Part shown: positions 41,738 through 50,433 of the stretch, piece by piece
Layout: each line of letters starts with the position of its first letter
How positions within the stretch are numbered: position 1 is the stretch's first letter
Origin: Bacteroidales bacterium
Lineage (GTDB): Bacteria > Bacteroidota > Bacteroidia > Bacteroidales > UBA932
Direction: 5' to 3'
DNA length: 53,788 bases
NCBI GenBank assembly: GCA_004554455.1
Contig: SFMG01000010.1
Span: 1 to 53,788, forward strand
Notes under the pieces: model-generated
What the model saw: the letters and a program-made list of their open reading frames with translations, nothing else
Database searches by the model: none
Told to the model about the DNA's origin: nothing
Translations under genes and position numbers: made by a program

Positions 41738-44188
41738 ATGACAAAAACATTCAAAGCAGTACTTCTCGCAAGTATTTTTGCAGTATTCGCAATTCCCGCA
41801 TCAGCCGCCCGTCAGGAAAGGGTACAGGCAAAAGGAAAGGTATTCGATGTGCAGGGACAGCCCCTCGCTTTCGCGACGGTGGCGCTTATGGCCAAGGACA
41901 GCACTATTGTAGGAGGCACCTCCACCGATATGGAAGGAGCTTATGTCCTCGAGGCCAATGCAGGCAGCTACACCCTTGTGGCTTCGATGATAGGTTACCG
42001 TGACCTCAGTCTGGAGGTGGTACTCAGCGCCCCCGTCACTGAACTGGAGGAAATCACTCTCGAGGATGACAGCGAAATGCTCGAGGCCGCCAAAGTCACC
42101 GAAAAGGTGAGTCTGGTTGAAATGAAAATGGACAAGATAGTCATGAATGTCTCCCAGAGCGCATTCGCACAGACTTCGAATGCCCTTGACCTGGTTAAAA
42201 AGGCCCCGGGCGTGACCATAGACAAGGACGGCAACATCAAGCTCAACGGCAAGAGCGTATCCATCTGGATCGACGGCAGGCCTTCCCACATGGACGGAAA
42301 GAGTCTGGAGAACCTGCTCCGCTCGACTTCCGGCACCAGCATAGAGCGTTTCGAGCTTATGCCTAACCCATCCTCCAAGTATGATGCTCAGGGACAGGGC
42401 GGTATCATCAACATAAAGACCAAGAGGAATGCCCTCGCCGGTTTCAACGGCTCACTGGGCGGCAGCGCGGCCGGAATGTATTTCAAAAAGCCGGACGTGT
42501 TCGAATGGAACGAGGACCTGTGGGCGAATCTGAACTATCGCGGCAAAAAGACGAACACCTTCGTCAATCTCTACGAGGGTATATATAATATGGGTATGGA
42601 TTTCTCCACGGAGCTCGAGCTCAGGGAACCGGACTTCAAACAGCACACCGAGTCCTTCCAGAACAACTCCTACAGGGCTTTCAACGTGAAGCTGGGCAAC
42701 GACTGGTTCATCAATGACAAGAATATCCTCGGTGTGATCGCCACCGTTCCGGGCTCCTGGAACGTGATGGGTGGACGCAAGGGCGAGGAGTACAACGGCT
42801 TCACCGACCAGACTCTCGCGGGTGAAACGGCCAGGGACCTTTCTTCCAGCCTCAATAATCAGAAGAACCTGCAGGGCAGTGCCAATATCAACTACACCCA
42901 CATTTTCGACCCGGACCGTTCTGCGGAGCTCACGGCCAACCTCGACTGGTACCGCAATGCCTCACGTGATAACAACAGCATTTCCGACAGGGTAGTGCTC
43001 GAAGACGAGAGTCTCGGGGATATCCACGAGAAGGTCGTGGCTAACGGCTCGGTGCTTGACATATTCTCGGCAAAGCTTGATTATCAGACCGTTGTATGGA
43101 AGAATGCTATGCTTGAGACCGGTGCCAAGTGGGCTCTCTCGATGACTGACAACAAGATGCTCAAGACCGAGACCGGTCTGGCTGACAACAGGAACGATTT
43201 CACTTACCGCGAGCAGGTGGCAGCCGCTTACGTAAGCCTTGCCAAGCCATTCTTCGACAACAAGTTCACGGTGAAGGCCGGACTCAGGGGCGAGTACACC
43301 AACTCTTTCGGAGACTGGAAGAGCACCGGCACCAGCACCCCGAGAAGCTATTTCGACCTCTTTCCGACCGTTTTCCTGGGCTACAACCACTCGGAGAACC
43401 TGATGCTCAACCTCTCCTACACCAGACGTATCCAGAGGCCGAACTACCAGAATCTCAACCCTGCCGAGGAATACGTGGATGCACACAGTCTTGTCAAGGG
43501 CAATCCTGACCTCAAGCCTCAGTACACAAACTCAGTGAGCGCTTCCGTGATGTTCTTCAAGCACTTCTCCGTAGCAATGGGTTACGATTACACCAGGGAT
43601 ATGTTCACCCAGATGCCTGAGTATAGCGTGAGCGGCGAACAGATACTGACCTGGGCCAACTTCGGAACCAATCAGATGGCATACGTGAATGCAAACATCT
43701 CCGCCTTCCCTATAGCCAAATGGCTTCAGTGGACCCTCAATCTGAACGCACTCTATTCCGACAACAGAAACGGTGAGCTGCGCAACAGCAATTTCATCTT
43801 TGCCGGCTACACGGACTTCTCCTTCATACTTCCGAAGGACTGGAAGATACAGATCGACGGCAGCTACAACACTCCTATGACCTGGGGCTATTTCAAGCTC
43901 TCTTCGATGTGGTCCTGCAATCTCGGAGTCAAGAAGACCATGCTCGACAACCGTCTGACCATTTCCCTCGACGTGGATGACATCTTCCGCAGCTCCCACC
44001 AGAATATGGAGATCATAGGCGGAGACCCGAATGTCATCAGGGCAGCAAGCACTCTGAAGTATTACAACCAGATGGTCAAGATAGGCGTGATGTGGAACTT
44101 CGGACAGGCCCAGCGCACCCGTTATCGCAAGGTAGGTTCACTCGACGAAACGTCCCGTCTGGGATCCGGAAGCCTGGGTGGAAAATAA
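41738..44188 (+). CDS. TonB-dependent receptor-type outer-membrane beta-barrel protein
   Basis: 816 residues. Signal peptide 1-23 (VLLASIFAVFAIPASA). CarboxypepD-reg domain ~30-110 (VQAKGKVFDVQGQPLAFATVAL). Plug-like region ~115-230 (ALDLVKKAPGVTIDKDGNIKLNGK; YDAQGQGGIINIKTKRN). A long C-terminal barrel of the outer-membrane beta-barrel family (OMP_b-brl_3) contains YTRRIQRPNYQNLNP. No SusD accompanies it. This subfamily has few known substrates; metals, peptides or signalling are possible. It converges on the CE15 fusion gene with 6 nt between stop codons. Confidence 0.92.
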   Translation: MTKTFKAVLLASIFAVFAIPASAARQERVQAKGKVFDVQGQPLAFATVALMAKDSTIVGGTSTDMEGAYVLEANAGSYTLVASMIGYRDLSLEVVLSAPVTELEEITLEDDSEMLEAAKVTEKVSLVEMKMDKIVMNVSQSAFAQTSNALDLVKKAPGVTIDKDGNIKLNGKSVSIWIDGRPSHMDGKSLENLLRSTSGTSIERFELMPNPSSKYDAQGQGGIINIKTKRNALAGFNGSLGGSAAGMYFKKPDVFEWNEDLWANLNYRGKKTNTFVNLYEGIYNMGMDFSTELELREPDFKQHTESFQNNSYRAFNVKLGNDWFINDKNILGVIATVPGSWNVMGGRKGEEYNGFTDQTLAGETARDLSSSLNNQKNLQGSANINYTHIFDPDRSAELTANLDWYRNASRDNNSISDRVVLEDESLGDIHEKVVANGSVLDIFSAKLDYQTVVWKNAMLETGAKWALSMTDNKMLKTETGLADNRNDFTYREQVAAAYVSLAKPFFDNKFTVKAGLRGEYTNSFGDWKSTGTSTPRSYFDLFPTVFLGYNHSENLMLNLSYTRRIQRPNYQNLNPAEEYVDAHSLVKGNPDLKPQYTNSVSASVMFFKHFSVAMGYDYTRDMFTQMPEYSVSGEQILTWANFGTNQMAYVNANISAFPIAKWLQWTLNLNALYSDNRNGELRNSNFIFAGYTDFSFILPKDWKIQIDGSYNTPMTWGYFKLSSMWSCNLGVKKTMLDNRLTISLDVDDIFRSSHQNMEIIGGDPNVIRAASTLKYYNQMVKIGVMWNFGQAQRTRYRKVGSLDETSRLGSGSLGGK

Positions 44189-44194
44189 TACAGG

Positions 44195-46183
44195 CTACTT
44201 GAGCCACTTGTCTGCATGCCGGAGGTATTGGTCCCAATCCTCCGGCTTTATTTCGTGCCGGCCCTCGCGTATGTGGTAGCCCAGGCGCTCGCTGCAGCCT
44301 TTGCCGTAAAGCTCATATACAGGGACTGCCGCTTCGAGGGAGAGTCTCTCTCCCTTAGGGTCGGACCAGAGGTCGTCTGCGGCACTGCCCACGCAAAGAG
44401 GTCTCGGTGCTATCAGCGCGAGCAGTTCGTGCTGGTCCACAGGCAGGGCCTGCTCATTTTCCGAATATTTCTTGAAATTGTCGCAGAACCAGTGCGGGAA
44501 GGAGCGGTTGATTATGCCCACCGTCTCTCCGAAGGCCCTTCTGGAAAGTGCGGCTCCGCCACAGCCGGACTCGTTGGCGGCGACCATCGCAAAGCGGCGG
44601 TCGGTGGCGGCAGCCCAGAGGGCGGCCTTGGCCAGACGTGAATGTCCGATGAGGGCTACCCTGGAGGCATCCACGTCGGAGTCGGTACAGAGATAGTCCA
44701 TTGCCCGGCTCAGTCCCCAGGCCCAGCAGGCGAGGGTGCCCCACTGGTCCGGTCCTATGACCTTGCCCAGATTGTTCGGATATATGCTCTGGGCCCCCTT
44801 CGTGAAGCTGTCGTCGTAGTCCGGATCCACGTCCCCGCAATAGTAGGTCGCCACACCGTAACCGGCAGAGAGTATCTTCTCCAGCGGCCAGCGTCCGGCA
44901 CAGGCTCCGCGAGGCAGTTTCCTGTAGTCGCCGTAGCGCTTGAGGTCCTTGGCGTCCGCCTCGTGTATGTCCTCCTCGTGACTTATGGTGGAGTTGCCGA
45001 AGAAGTTCATTCCCAGGAAGAGGGGAGAGGCCTCCGCGTTCTTCGGGGTATAGACCAGCATATCTATGATTACCTTGTCTTTCGGGTCCAGGTATATGCG
45101 CACCCGCTTCCTCGTGGCCAGCCCTCCGAGCGCATCTTCCTTGACCTCCAGCAGCTCGAATCTCTCGTAATAAGGTCCCTCCGGCATACGCCCATATACT
45201 TCGTCGGTGAAGCTGCGCAATATTTCCGGCCTGCGTTTGCGCTCCCACTGCCTCTGCGTCTTCACCCTGCTTCCGTCTTCGCAGCATAACGCGTCCGGCA
45301 GTACGTAGTCCGGCACCCTCGCCTCATCGTAGTTGCCTTTCGGCTTCCCGAATCCGAATTCTGTCACCGAATATGGGTTCGCAACCGCGTGGGCGGCGGC
45401 AAGTTGGCAAATAAGGGCCTGTTCGGCGCTGACGTGTCCCGGACGGTAGAGCAGGCCGCTTACCGGCCGTCTGAATATGGACTCGTACCAGGTGCAGGCG
45501 CAGGTGTAGCGTCCGCAGGCGTGGCTCAGATGGTAGCCGTCGCGGTAAAGGTTGTCGCGCAGACGGGTCCCGCGGGCATTCTGTATGGCAGTTCCGGAAG
45601 GTATCACCTCCAGGGCGTAACGTTCGCAGGCCTTGCGCGAGGCTACCATCACGGAATCGTACATCAGTTGCGAGTTGCATTCATACACAGGGAAATTCGG
45701 ATGGGTCGCATAGCTGGAATAAGCCCAGGTCTGCTGGAACATCAGTCTCACTCCGTCTCCAAGCTCTCCGCGCAGGTATTTCACCATTTCACCGAGATAC
45801 GGCTCATAGCTCTCGCATTTGCCTGACTTCGGGCTGGACTGCTGCAGTGTGACCACATCCCATTTCTGACTCTTCAGTGCTTCCGACAGCCTGTGGTCCG
45901 GACAGGTGGTCATCACCCCGTTCTCATCTATGAAACGGTAGCGGTATGCCGGCTTGTCCTCCCTCACATTCTCCAGGTGGCGGGACAGGGGACAGCCTGC
46001 TATATAGAGGTTTCCTATTATGGCGCAGTTGCCGTCTGCGCGTGCCAGATCGGCCAGATTCTGCTCCACCGCATCCTCCGAGAAACTGTTTCCGATTGCC
46101 AGTATGCGCAGGGTGTCAGGCCTTGCCGCAAAGAGGCTTACAGCCGGCAGCAGGGCACAAAGTGTCATAAAATATTTCTTCAT
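44195..46183 (-). CDS. Secreted fusion: DUF4886 (SGNH-like) + CE15 glucuronoyl esterase
   Basis: 662 residues. Signal peptide 1-20. Residues ~24-270 are a DUF4886/SGNH-type hydrolase with Ser33 (IGNSFSEDA) and the Asp215/His218 pair (RDGYHLS). Residues ~285-662 are a bacterial CE15 esterase: Ser515 (IGHSRLAKAALW), Glu538 (NESGCGGAALSRR) and His643 (GRHEIKP). CE15 enzymes split ester bonds between glucuronic acid on xylan and lignin alcohols. DUF4886 substrates are not known to me; deacetylation is plausible by fold. Both active sites look intact. A CE1-like esterase lies upstream, so the region may act on ester-decorated plant cell walls. Confidence 0.88.
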   Translation of the reverse strand: MKKYFMTLCALLPAVSLFAARPDTLRILAIGNSFSEDAVEQNLADLARADGNCAIIGNLYIAGCPLSRHLENVREDKPAYRYRFIDENGVMTTCPDHRLSEALKSQKWDVVTLQQSSPKSGKCESYEPYLGEMVKYLRGELGDGVRLMFQQTWAYSSYATHPNFPVYECNSQLMYDSVMVASRKACERYALEVIPSGTAIQNARGTRLRDNLYRDGYHLSHACGRYTCACTWYESIFRRPVSGLLYRPGHVSAEQALICQLAAAHAVANPYSVTEFGFGKPKGNYDEARVPDYVLPDALCCEDGSRVKTQRQWERKRRPEILRSFTDEVYGRMPEGPYYERFELLEVKEDALGGLATRKRVRIYLDPKDKVIIDMLVYTPKNAEASPLFLGMNFFGNSTISHEEDIHEADAKDLKRYGDYRKLPRGACAGRWPLEKILSAGYGVATYYCGDVDPDYDDSFTKGAQSIYPNNLGKVIGPDQWGTLACWAWGLSRAMDYLCTDSDVDASRVALIGHSRLAKAALWAAATDRRFAMVAANESGCGGAALSRRAFGETVGIINRSFPHWFCDNFKKYSENEQALPVDQHELLALIAPRPLCVGSAADDLWSDPKGERLSLEAAVPVYELYGKGCSERLGYHIREGRHEIKPEDWDQYLRHADKWLK

Positions 46184-46235
46184 TTTTATGTGATTGGTTC
46201 GGTGTGTCGAATATTGCCCGGAGCTTTTGGGTAGC

Positions 46236-47003
46236 TCACTCGGCCTGAATCTTGGCCTGTATGGCCGAAATGGCTGCGAGGGCCGGTTCGTAGCCGGCTT
46301 CGTATGCCTGCTGGTAGTAGAGCCTTGCCTTGCGGTAGATGTCTTGGGTCATTATGTCCACCTTCTCCTTGTTCTTCTTCCAGCTGACCTCCGGCGCGTT
46401 GTCGGCTATCTCTTCGAGCTGCATCCCCGCCTCGTATAGCATCCTGGCCTGCTTGGCCACGGTAGCCTGCAGTTCCTCGTTCTGCCGCCTTATGGTCTCA
46501 TCCTGGGCCGATATGGTGACCTCGTGCTTCTGTATGGTCACTTCCTGCTCCGCTATCGTGAGGTCCTTTGCCTTAATCTCATCCTTGAGCAGCTGTATCT
46601 GATCTTCCTGTTCGGAAATCACCTTCTTGAAGCCGTCGATCATCCTCTTGAACTCCTTGTTCTTTGCGCTGACTTGCGAATATGCGGATTCCAGTTCGTC
46701 GATGCGGCGGCGTATCTGCCTTATGCTTTCGGATATCTGTTCCGCCTGCGCTATTTCAGCGCTGCCGCTCTCGACGTCGCTGCGCAGGGAGGCGGTGCGT
46801 CCGGTAACGGTCACAATCTCCTCCAGAATCCTGCTGATATCCTCGTTCTGGTCAATATAGCTCTGCCTGAGGGCAGAATTGGACTCCTTGAGCTCCTTGA
46901 GTTCCTTTTTCAGGTCCTCTATCTGCCTGTCGCTGTCCGTGAAGTCGCAGGCTGCGGCCATCAACGCTGCTGCCGCAATCGCAGCTATTTTGTAAGCGTG
47001 CAT
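46236..47003 (-). CDS. Coiled-coil lipoprotein of unknown function
   Basis: 255 residues. Lipobox LMAAAC with Cys ~19. Residues ~25-195 are almost entirely heptad coiled coil (IEDLKKELKELKESNSALRQ, then repeated runs such as ISAQDETIRRQNEEL). The C-terminal ~55 residues (IYRKARLYYQQAYEAGYEPALAAI) are helical. Its first 19 nt overlap the 3' end of the upstream membrane-anchored gene, so the two are coupled and may work together in the periplasm. I do not recognise the family. Confidence 0.7.
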   Translation of the reverse strand: MHAYKIAAIAAAALMAAACDFTDSDRQIEDLKKELKELKESNSALRQSYIDQNEDISRILEEIVTVTGRTASLRSDVESGSAEIAQAEQISESIRQIRRRIDELESAYSQVSAKNKEFKRMIDGFKKVISEQEDQIQLLKDEIKAKDLTIAEQEVTIQKHEVTISAQDETIRRQNEELQATVAKQARMLYEAGMQLEEIADNAPEVSWKKNKEKVDIMTQDIYRKARLYYQQAYEAGYEPALAAISAIQAKIQAE

Positions 47004-47416
47004 ATATATTCCTCTCCCTTGAATCTGATTGTTGTTTTGTCTATGGATTCACGGTAACTCATCGTGCCGCTGCCAAGTTCCTCGCAGTTTATATGCCCTC
47101 CGGCATCGATGTCGAGCATAAGGACGCGCGGTTCCATGTCGCTCAGAATGGTGAGCACGTAATTTCCGCTCATATCCCTGTCTATGACTCCCACGAAGCG
47201 CGCGACGGAATCCGCATAGTCGAAACGCAGGTCGTAATTCCCGCATATCCTGTCTTCGGGAAACTCCACCGCTTCCTCCTTGAAGAAATCTTTCGCCGAG
47301 GTGCCTTCCCTGTCAAAAATCCGCTTGCCGGCCGACAGGAAGGCCAGCAATCCAACCAGAAGAGCAGCCGTCACTGTCAGGGCGGCCACAAGTAACGATT
47401 TCTGTCTTTTATCCAT
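46985..47416 (-). CDS. Small membrane-anchored protein of unknown function
   Basis: 143 residues. A basic start (MDKRQK) is followed by one transmembrane segment at ~7-28 (LLVAALTVTAALLVGLLAFL). An extracytoplasmic beta-rich domain of ~110 residues comes next (YDLRFDYADSVARFVGVIDRDMSGNYVLTI, then MSYRESIDKTTIRFKGEEYIC). ATG 47416 is preferred; an upstream ATG at 47443 would put ten extra residues before the anchor. Not recognised. Overlaps the coiled-coil lipoprotein gene by 19 nt. Confidence 0.65.
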   Translation of the reverse strand: MDKRQKSLLVAALTVTAALLVGLLAFLSAGKRIFDREGTSAKDFFKEEAVEFPEDRICGNYDLRFDYADSVARFVGVIDRDMSGNYVLTILSDMEPRVLMLDIDAGGHINCEELGSGTMSYRESIDKTTIRFKGEEYICTLTK

Positions 47417-47488
47417 TTTCAAATGGGCTGAAACCCTGTTCAAAAAATCGCAGCAAAAATGGATAAAAGTTTTAGAATCATCAATATG

Positions 47489-48352
47489 CTATGGCAGATA
47501 TTGCCTGAAAAATTGCCAAATCTCAGCCGCGGTGTCCATATCCTGCTCGTGTTTGGAATGTTTGCCTCCGATCACCTCATACAGACGAACCTCGGCTTCG
47601 CCTCCCAGATAGCGGTGCAGTATGACTCTGTTGGACTCCGGGGTCTTGAGCGGAAGCTCGCTGTGCTCGCACCAGGTGCATCCGTTTGCGGCTACCCAGT
47701 TCCCCACGGCCACCGGCACCGAAGTGTATTCTCCCCAGCCGTCACGGTTGTCAGGGTCGCCCTCCCAGCGGGAGGTCTTGTCCAGGGTGCCGTGGATCTC
47801 CATCAGCGGCACGGGACGCTGGGGACGGTATTCCCTCATCGCCCAGACCATCTGCAAGCCCGATATCGGAGCCACGGCTCTGAATACATCGCTTTTGCGT
47901 GCAGCGAGTATGTAGCACATCTCGCCTCCGTTCGACATTCCCGTCACGAAGGTCGCCCTCCTGTCGAAGCCGTATTCCTTCTGCAGATGGCGGGCCAGAC
48001 GGCAGAGGAAGTCCACGTCGTCGGTTTTCAGCCCCTCCTGGAAGGGATATCCCACGTTCCAGCAGTTCTTGCCTCTCGCGTCTGGCCATCCGTTCGGAAT
48101 GCATACGGCGAAGCCGCTCCGCCGGCCCTCCTCGAGCAGCGCAGGGAAATAGCCCTTGGCCTTGCCCGAGTATCCGTGCAGCAGGAAGACCAGCGGTGCT
48201 CCCTCGGGCAGATTTTCAGGCATATAAAGCCAGTACTCCCTTTCGAGTTTCTGATGTCTGAACCTGAAGTGGCGCGCCTCGTCCCATATACCTTCTGCCG
48301 ATATGTTCAGACAGAGCAGCCCCAGAATCAAGCTTAAAAGTATCCTTTTCAT
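47489..48352 (-). CDS. Secreted CE1/PHB-depolymerase-like esterase
   Basis: 287 residues. Signal peptide 1-19. An alpha/beta hydrolase with oxyanion-loop motif VFLLHGYSG (~55-63), nucleophile Ser140 (GMSNGGEM), Asp191 (IHGTLDKT), and a likely His in GGKHSKHEQD near the C-terminus. The layout is that of feruloyl/acetyl-xylan esterases of CE1 and PHB depolymerases. Feruloyl or acetyl esters of plant polysaccharides are the likely targets, in keeping with the CE15 fusion downstream. It starts 10 nt after the TcdA gene. Confidence 0.85.
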   Translation of the reverse strand: MKRILLSLILGLLCLNISAEGIWDEARHFRFRHQKLEREYWLYMPENLPEGAPLVFLLHGYSGKAKGYFPALLEEGRRSGFAVCIPNGWPDARGKNCWNVGYPFQEGLKTDDVDFLCRLARHLQKEYGFDRRATFVTGMSNGGEMCYILAARKSDVFRAVAPISGLQMVWAMREYRPQRPVPLMEIHGTLDKTSRWEGDPDNRDGWGEYTSVPVAVGNWVAANGCTWCEHSELPLKTPESNRVILHRYLGGEAEVRLYEVIGGKHSKHEQDMDTAAEIWQFFRQYLP

Positions 48353-48362
48353 TCGTTATCTG

Positions 48363-49130
48363 TTATTGTATCAGCGTCTTTTTATATATGTCGTTGATAA
48401 TAAGGCCGCTGAGCGTCATTCCAAATATGGCGGTCACGGACACTGCCGAGCCGTTGATGCAAGCTTTCCTTACCGGCCCGTCCTGAATCCCGTCGCCCTC
48501 ATCCTTTTCGCCGCCGCCCCTGTTGGGAAGCAGTTCGTCGTCATATACGCAGGTGAAACGGTTGGCCGGGAAGCGCTTCGTGCGCCTCATTTTCCTTCGT
48601 ATGGTTGCGGCCAGCGGGCAGCCCTGCACCTCCCAGAATTCCCCTGTCTTTACCCTGGTGGGGTCCATCTTGAGGGCAGCCCCCATCGAGCTGAAGAGCC
48701 GTCCTTTGCGCTCGCTGGCCCTGAGTATCAGGGAGATTTTGTCCTTCAGACTGTCTATGGCGTCGATCACATAGTCATAGTCGTCAAGTCTGAACTCATC
48801 TGCGTTTTCCTCGCAATAAAGCTTCTGAAGGGCCGTGATTTCCGCCTCGGGATTTATTTCCAGCAGTCTCTGCCTCAGCACTTCCACCTTCGGACGGCCC
48901 ACTGTCAGCGTGGTCGCCATTATCTGGCGGTTTATATTGCTTTCCGCGACGCAGTCGGCATCCACTATGGTCAGATGCCTGACCCCTGAACGGACCAGGG
49001 CCTCCGCGCACCATCCGCCAACTCCTCCCACCCCGAAGAGTATTATCTTCACCTTCGAGACATTCTCCATCACGTCCTCCCCGCACAGCAGCGTTGCGCG
49101 CGCAAATTTTCCGTCTTTTCTGCTTTCCAT
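48363..49130 (-). CDS. tcdA: tRNA threonylcarbamoyladenosine dehydratase
   Basis: 255 residues. A ThiF/E1-like ATP-binding fold: FGVGGVGGWCAEALVRSG (~32-49), IVDADCVAESNINRQ (~55-69), DYDYVIDAIDSLKDK (~116-130). The C-terminal part has VTAIFGMTLSGLIINDI. TcdA cyclises t6A to ct6A at position 37 of ANN-decoding tRNAs in an ATP-dependent step. Length and motifs fit TcdA better than MoeB or ThiF, which carry Cys pairs that are absent here. Confidence 0.9.
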   Translation of the reverse strand: MESRKDGKFARATLLCGEDVMENVSKVKIILFGVGGVGGWCAEALVRSGVRHLTIVDADCVAESNINRQIMATTLTVGRPKVEVLRQRLLEINPEAEITALQKLYCEENADEFRLDDYDYVIDAIDSLKDKISLILRASERKGRLFSSMGAALKMDPTRVKTGEFWEVQGCPLAATIRRKMRRTKRFPANRFTCVYDDELLPNRGGGEKDEGDGIQDGPVRKACINGSAVSVTAIFGMTLSGLIINDIYKKTLIQ

Positions 49131-49155
49131 CTATATGTTCTGAATCAAACTGAAG

Positions 49156-49163
49156 CAAATATA
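49156..49163 (-). promoter_or_regulatory. -7 box of the tcdA promoter
   Basis: On the minus strand TATATTTG matches TAnnTTTG, 25 nt before the tcdA ATG. No clear -33 element. Confidence 0.5.
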
Positions 49164-49221
49164 CGGAATTCGGGAATAAATGCTATTTTCGTGTCCGACC
49201 ATGTCGGAAACTTAAGTATAT

Positions 49222-50433
49222 ATGAATATTCTGAAGATACGAATGATGCAGGCGGCCGACCCTTCCCTGGTGGAGGGCCTGTCACGTTTTTTCAAGACCG
49301 GGAAAGGGCAATATGGAGAGGGGGACATATTCCTCGGTATCAAGGTTCCGGTCACCAGGGCAATAGTGAAAGAGTGCTGGAAGGATGTCTCTTTCGGAGA
49401 GCTCGGGGAATGTATATCCTCCGAATATCACGAAATCCGGCTCGCAGCCTTGCTGTGTCTCGTCCGCATATTCAAATCTTCAAGAAAGGATGTCTCCCGC
49501 CAGAAGGAATGCATCGACTTTTACCTCTCTCACACTGAGCATATCAATAACTGGGACCTGGTGGACCTGAGCTGCTACGAACTTCTGGGGGCCTGGCTTT
49601 TGGACAGGGACCGGTCTATGCTGTATGACCTGGCAAGGAACGGGAAAACCATCTGGGAACAGCGGATTGGTATGGTCAGCACCCTTGCATTCATCCGTCG
49701 GGGAGAACTCGATGAGTGCTTTGAGATTTCCGACATTCTGCTGGCAGGGAAGGGGAGGATGCACGACCTGCTCCAGAAGGCAGCGGGTTGGATGCTTCGT
49801 GAGGCCGGAAAGCGCGATGAGGCCAGACTGGTAGGCTACCTGAGGCAGAGGTGGAACGGGATTCCCGCCACTATGCGACGCTATGCCTGCGAAAAGCTTT
49901 CAGTGGAGACTGTCGAGTCTCTCAGGCGGGAGAGCGTCACCATACGCAAATCGAAGCCTTCTGACATCCCGCGGCTGATGGAAATATTCGCCAAAGCCCG
50001 CAGTTTCATGGCATCCACCGGCAATCCCGGGCAATGGGCCGACGATTATCCGGGCAGAGACCTTCTCCTTAGGGATATCGCCAGTTCCGACAGTTTTGTC
50101 GTGCAGGCCGGGAAAGATGTCATCGCCACTTTCGTACTCAGAGCCGGCGATGACCCGACTTACAGTGTCATCTACGATGGCGAATGGCTGGATTCAGGCC
50201 CGTATGCCACCATACACCGCATAGCGAGCGATGGCAGCCGTAAAGGCATCCTCCATCTTGTAATGGAGTTCGCCCTCGGGAAATATGACTCGATACGCAT
50301 CGATACCCACAGGGACAACCATGTAATGCGGAATGCCATACTCCGCGAAGGTTTCCGCTATTGCGGGATCATCCGTTGCTGGAACGGCAGCGAACGTCTT
50401 GCTTATCAAAAAGTCCTATCTTTGCGCCTATGA
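49222..50433 (+). CDS. Fusion: AlkD-like DNA glycosylase + GNAT acetyltransferase
   Basis: 403 residues. Residues 1-~228 are the HEAT-repeat DNA alkylation-repair fold of AlkD, with the signature INNWDLVD (Trp111, Asp115) and KAAGWMLRE (Trp190). AlkD removes bulky N3/N7-alkylated purines. Residues ~238-403 are a GNAT acetyltransferase (VTIRKSKPSDIPRLMEIF; IHRIASDGSRKGILHLVMEFAL as the acetyl-CoA loop; IRIDTHRDNHVMRNAILREGF; closing GSERLAYQK). Both parts seem whole. The next gene overlaps by 4 nt. Confidence 0.9.
   Translation: MNILKIRMMQAADPSLVEGLSRFFKTGKGQYGEGDIFLGIKVPVTRAIVKECWKDVSFGELGECISSEYHEIRLAALLCLVRIFKSSRKDVSRQKECIDFYLSHTEHINNWDLVDLSCYELLGAWLLDRDRSMLYDLARNGKTIWEQRIGMVSTLAFIRRGELDECFEISDILLAGKGRMHDLLQKAAGWMLREAGKRDEARLVGYLRQRWNGIPATMRRYACEKLSVETVESLRRESVTIRKSKPSDIPRLMEIFAKARSFMASTGNPGQWADDYPGRDLLLRDIASSDSFVVQAGKDVIATFVLRAGDDPTYSVIYDGEWLDSGPYATIHRIASDGSRKGILHLVMEFALGKYDSIRIDTHRDNHVMRNAILREGFRYCGIIRCWNGSERLAYQKVLSLRL

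Noticed and set aside
49194..49208. Inverted repeat TCCGAC-CAT-GTCGGA before the AlkD-GNAT gene as an operator
   Set aside because: It is short, has no regulator nearby, and could arise by chance; kept only as a note.
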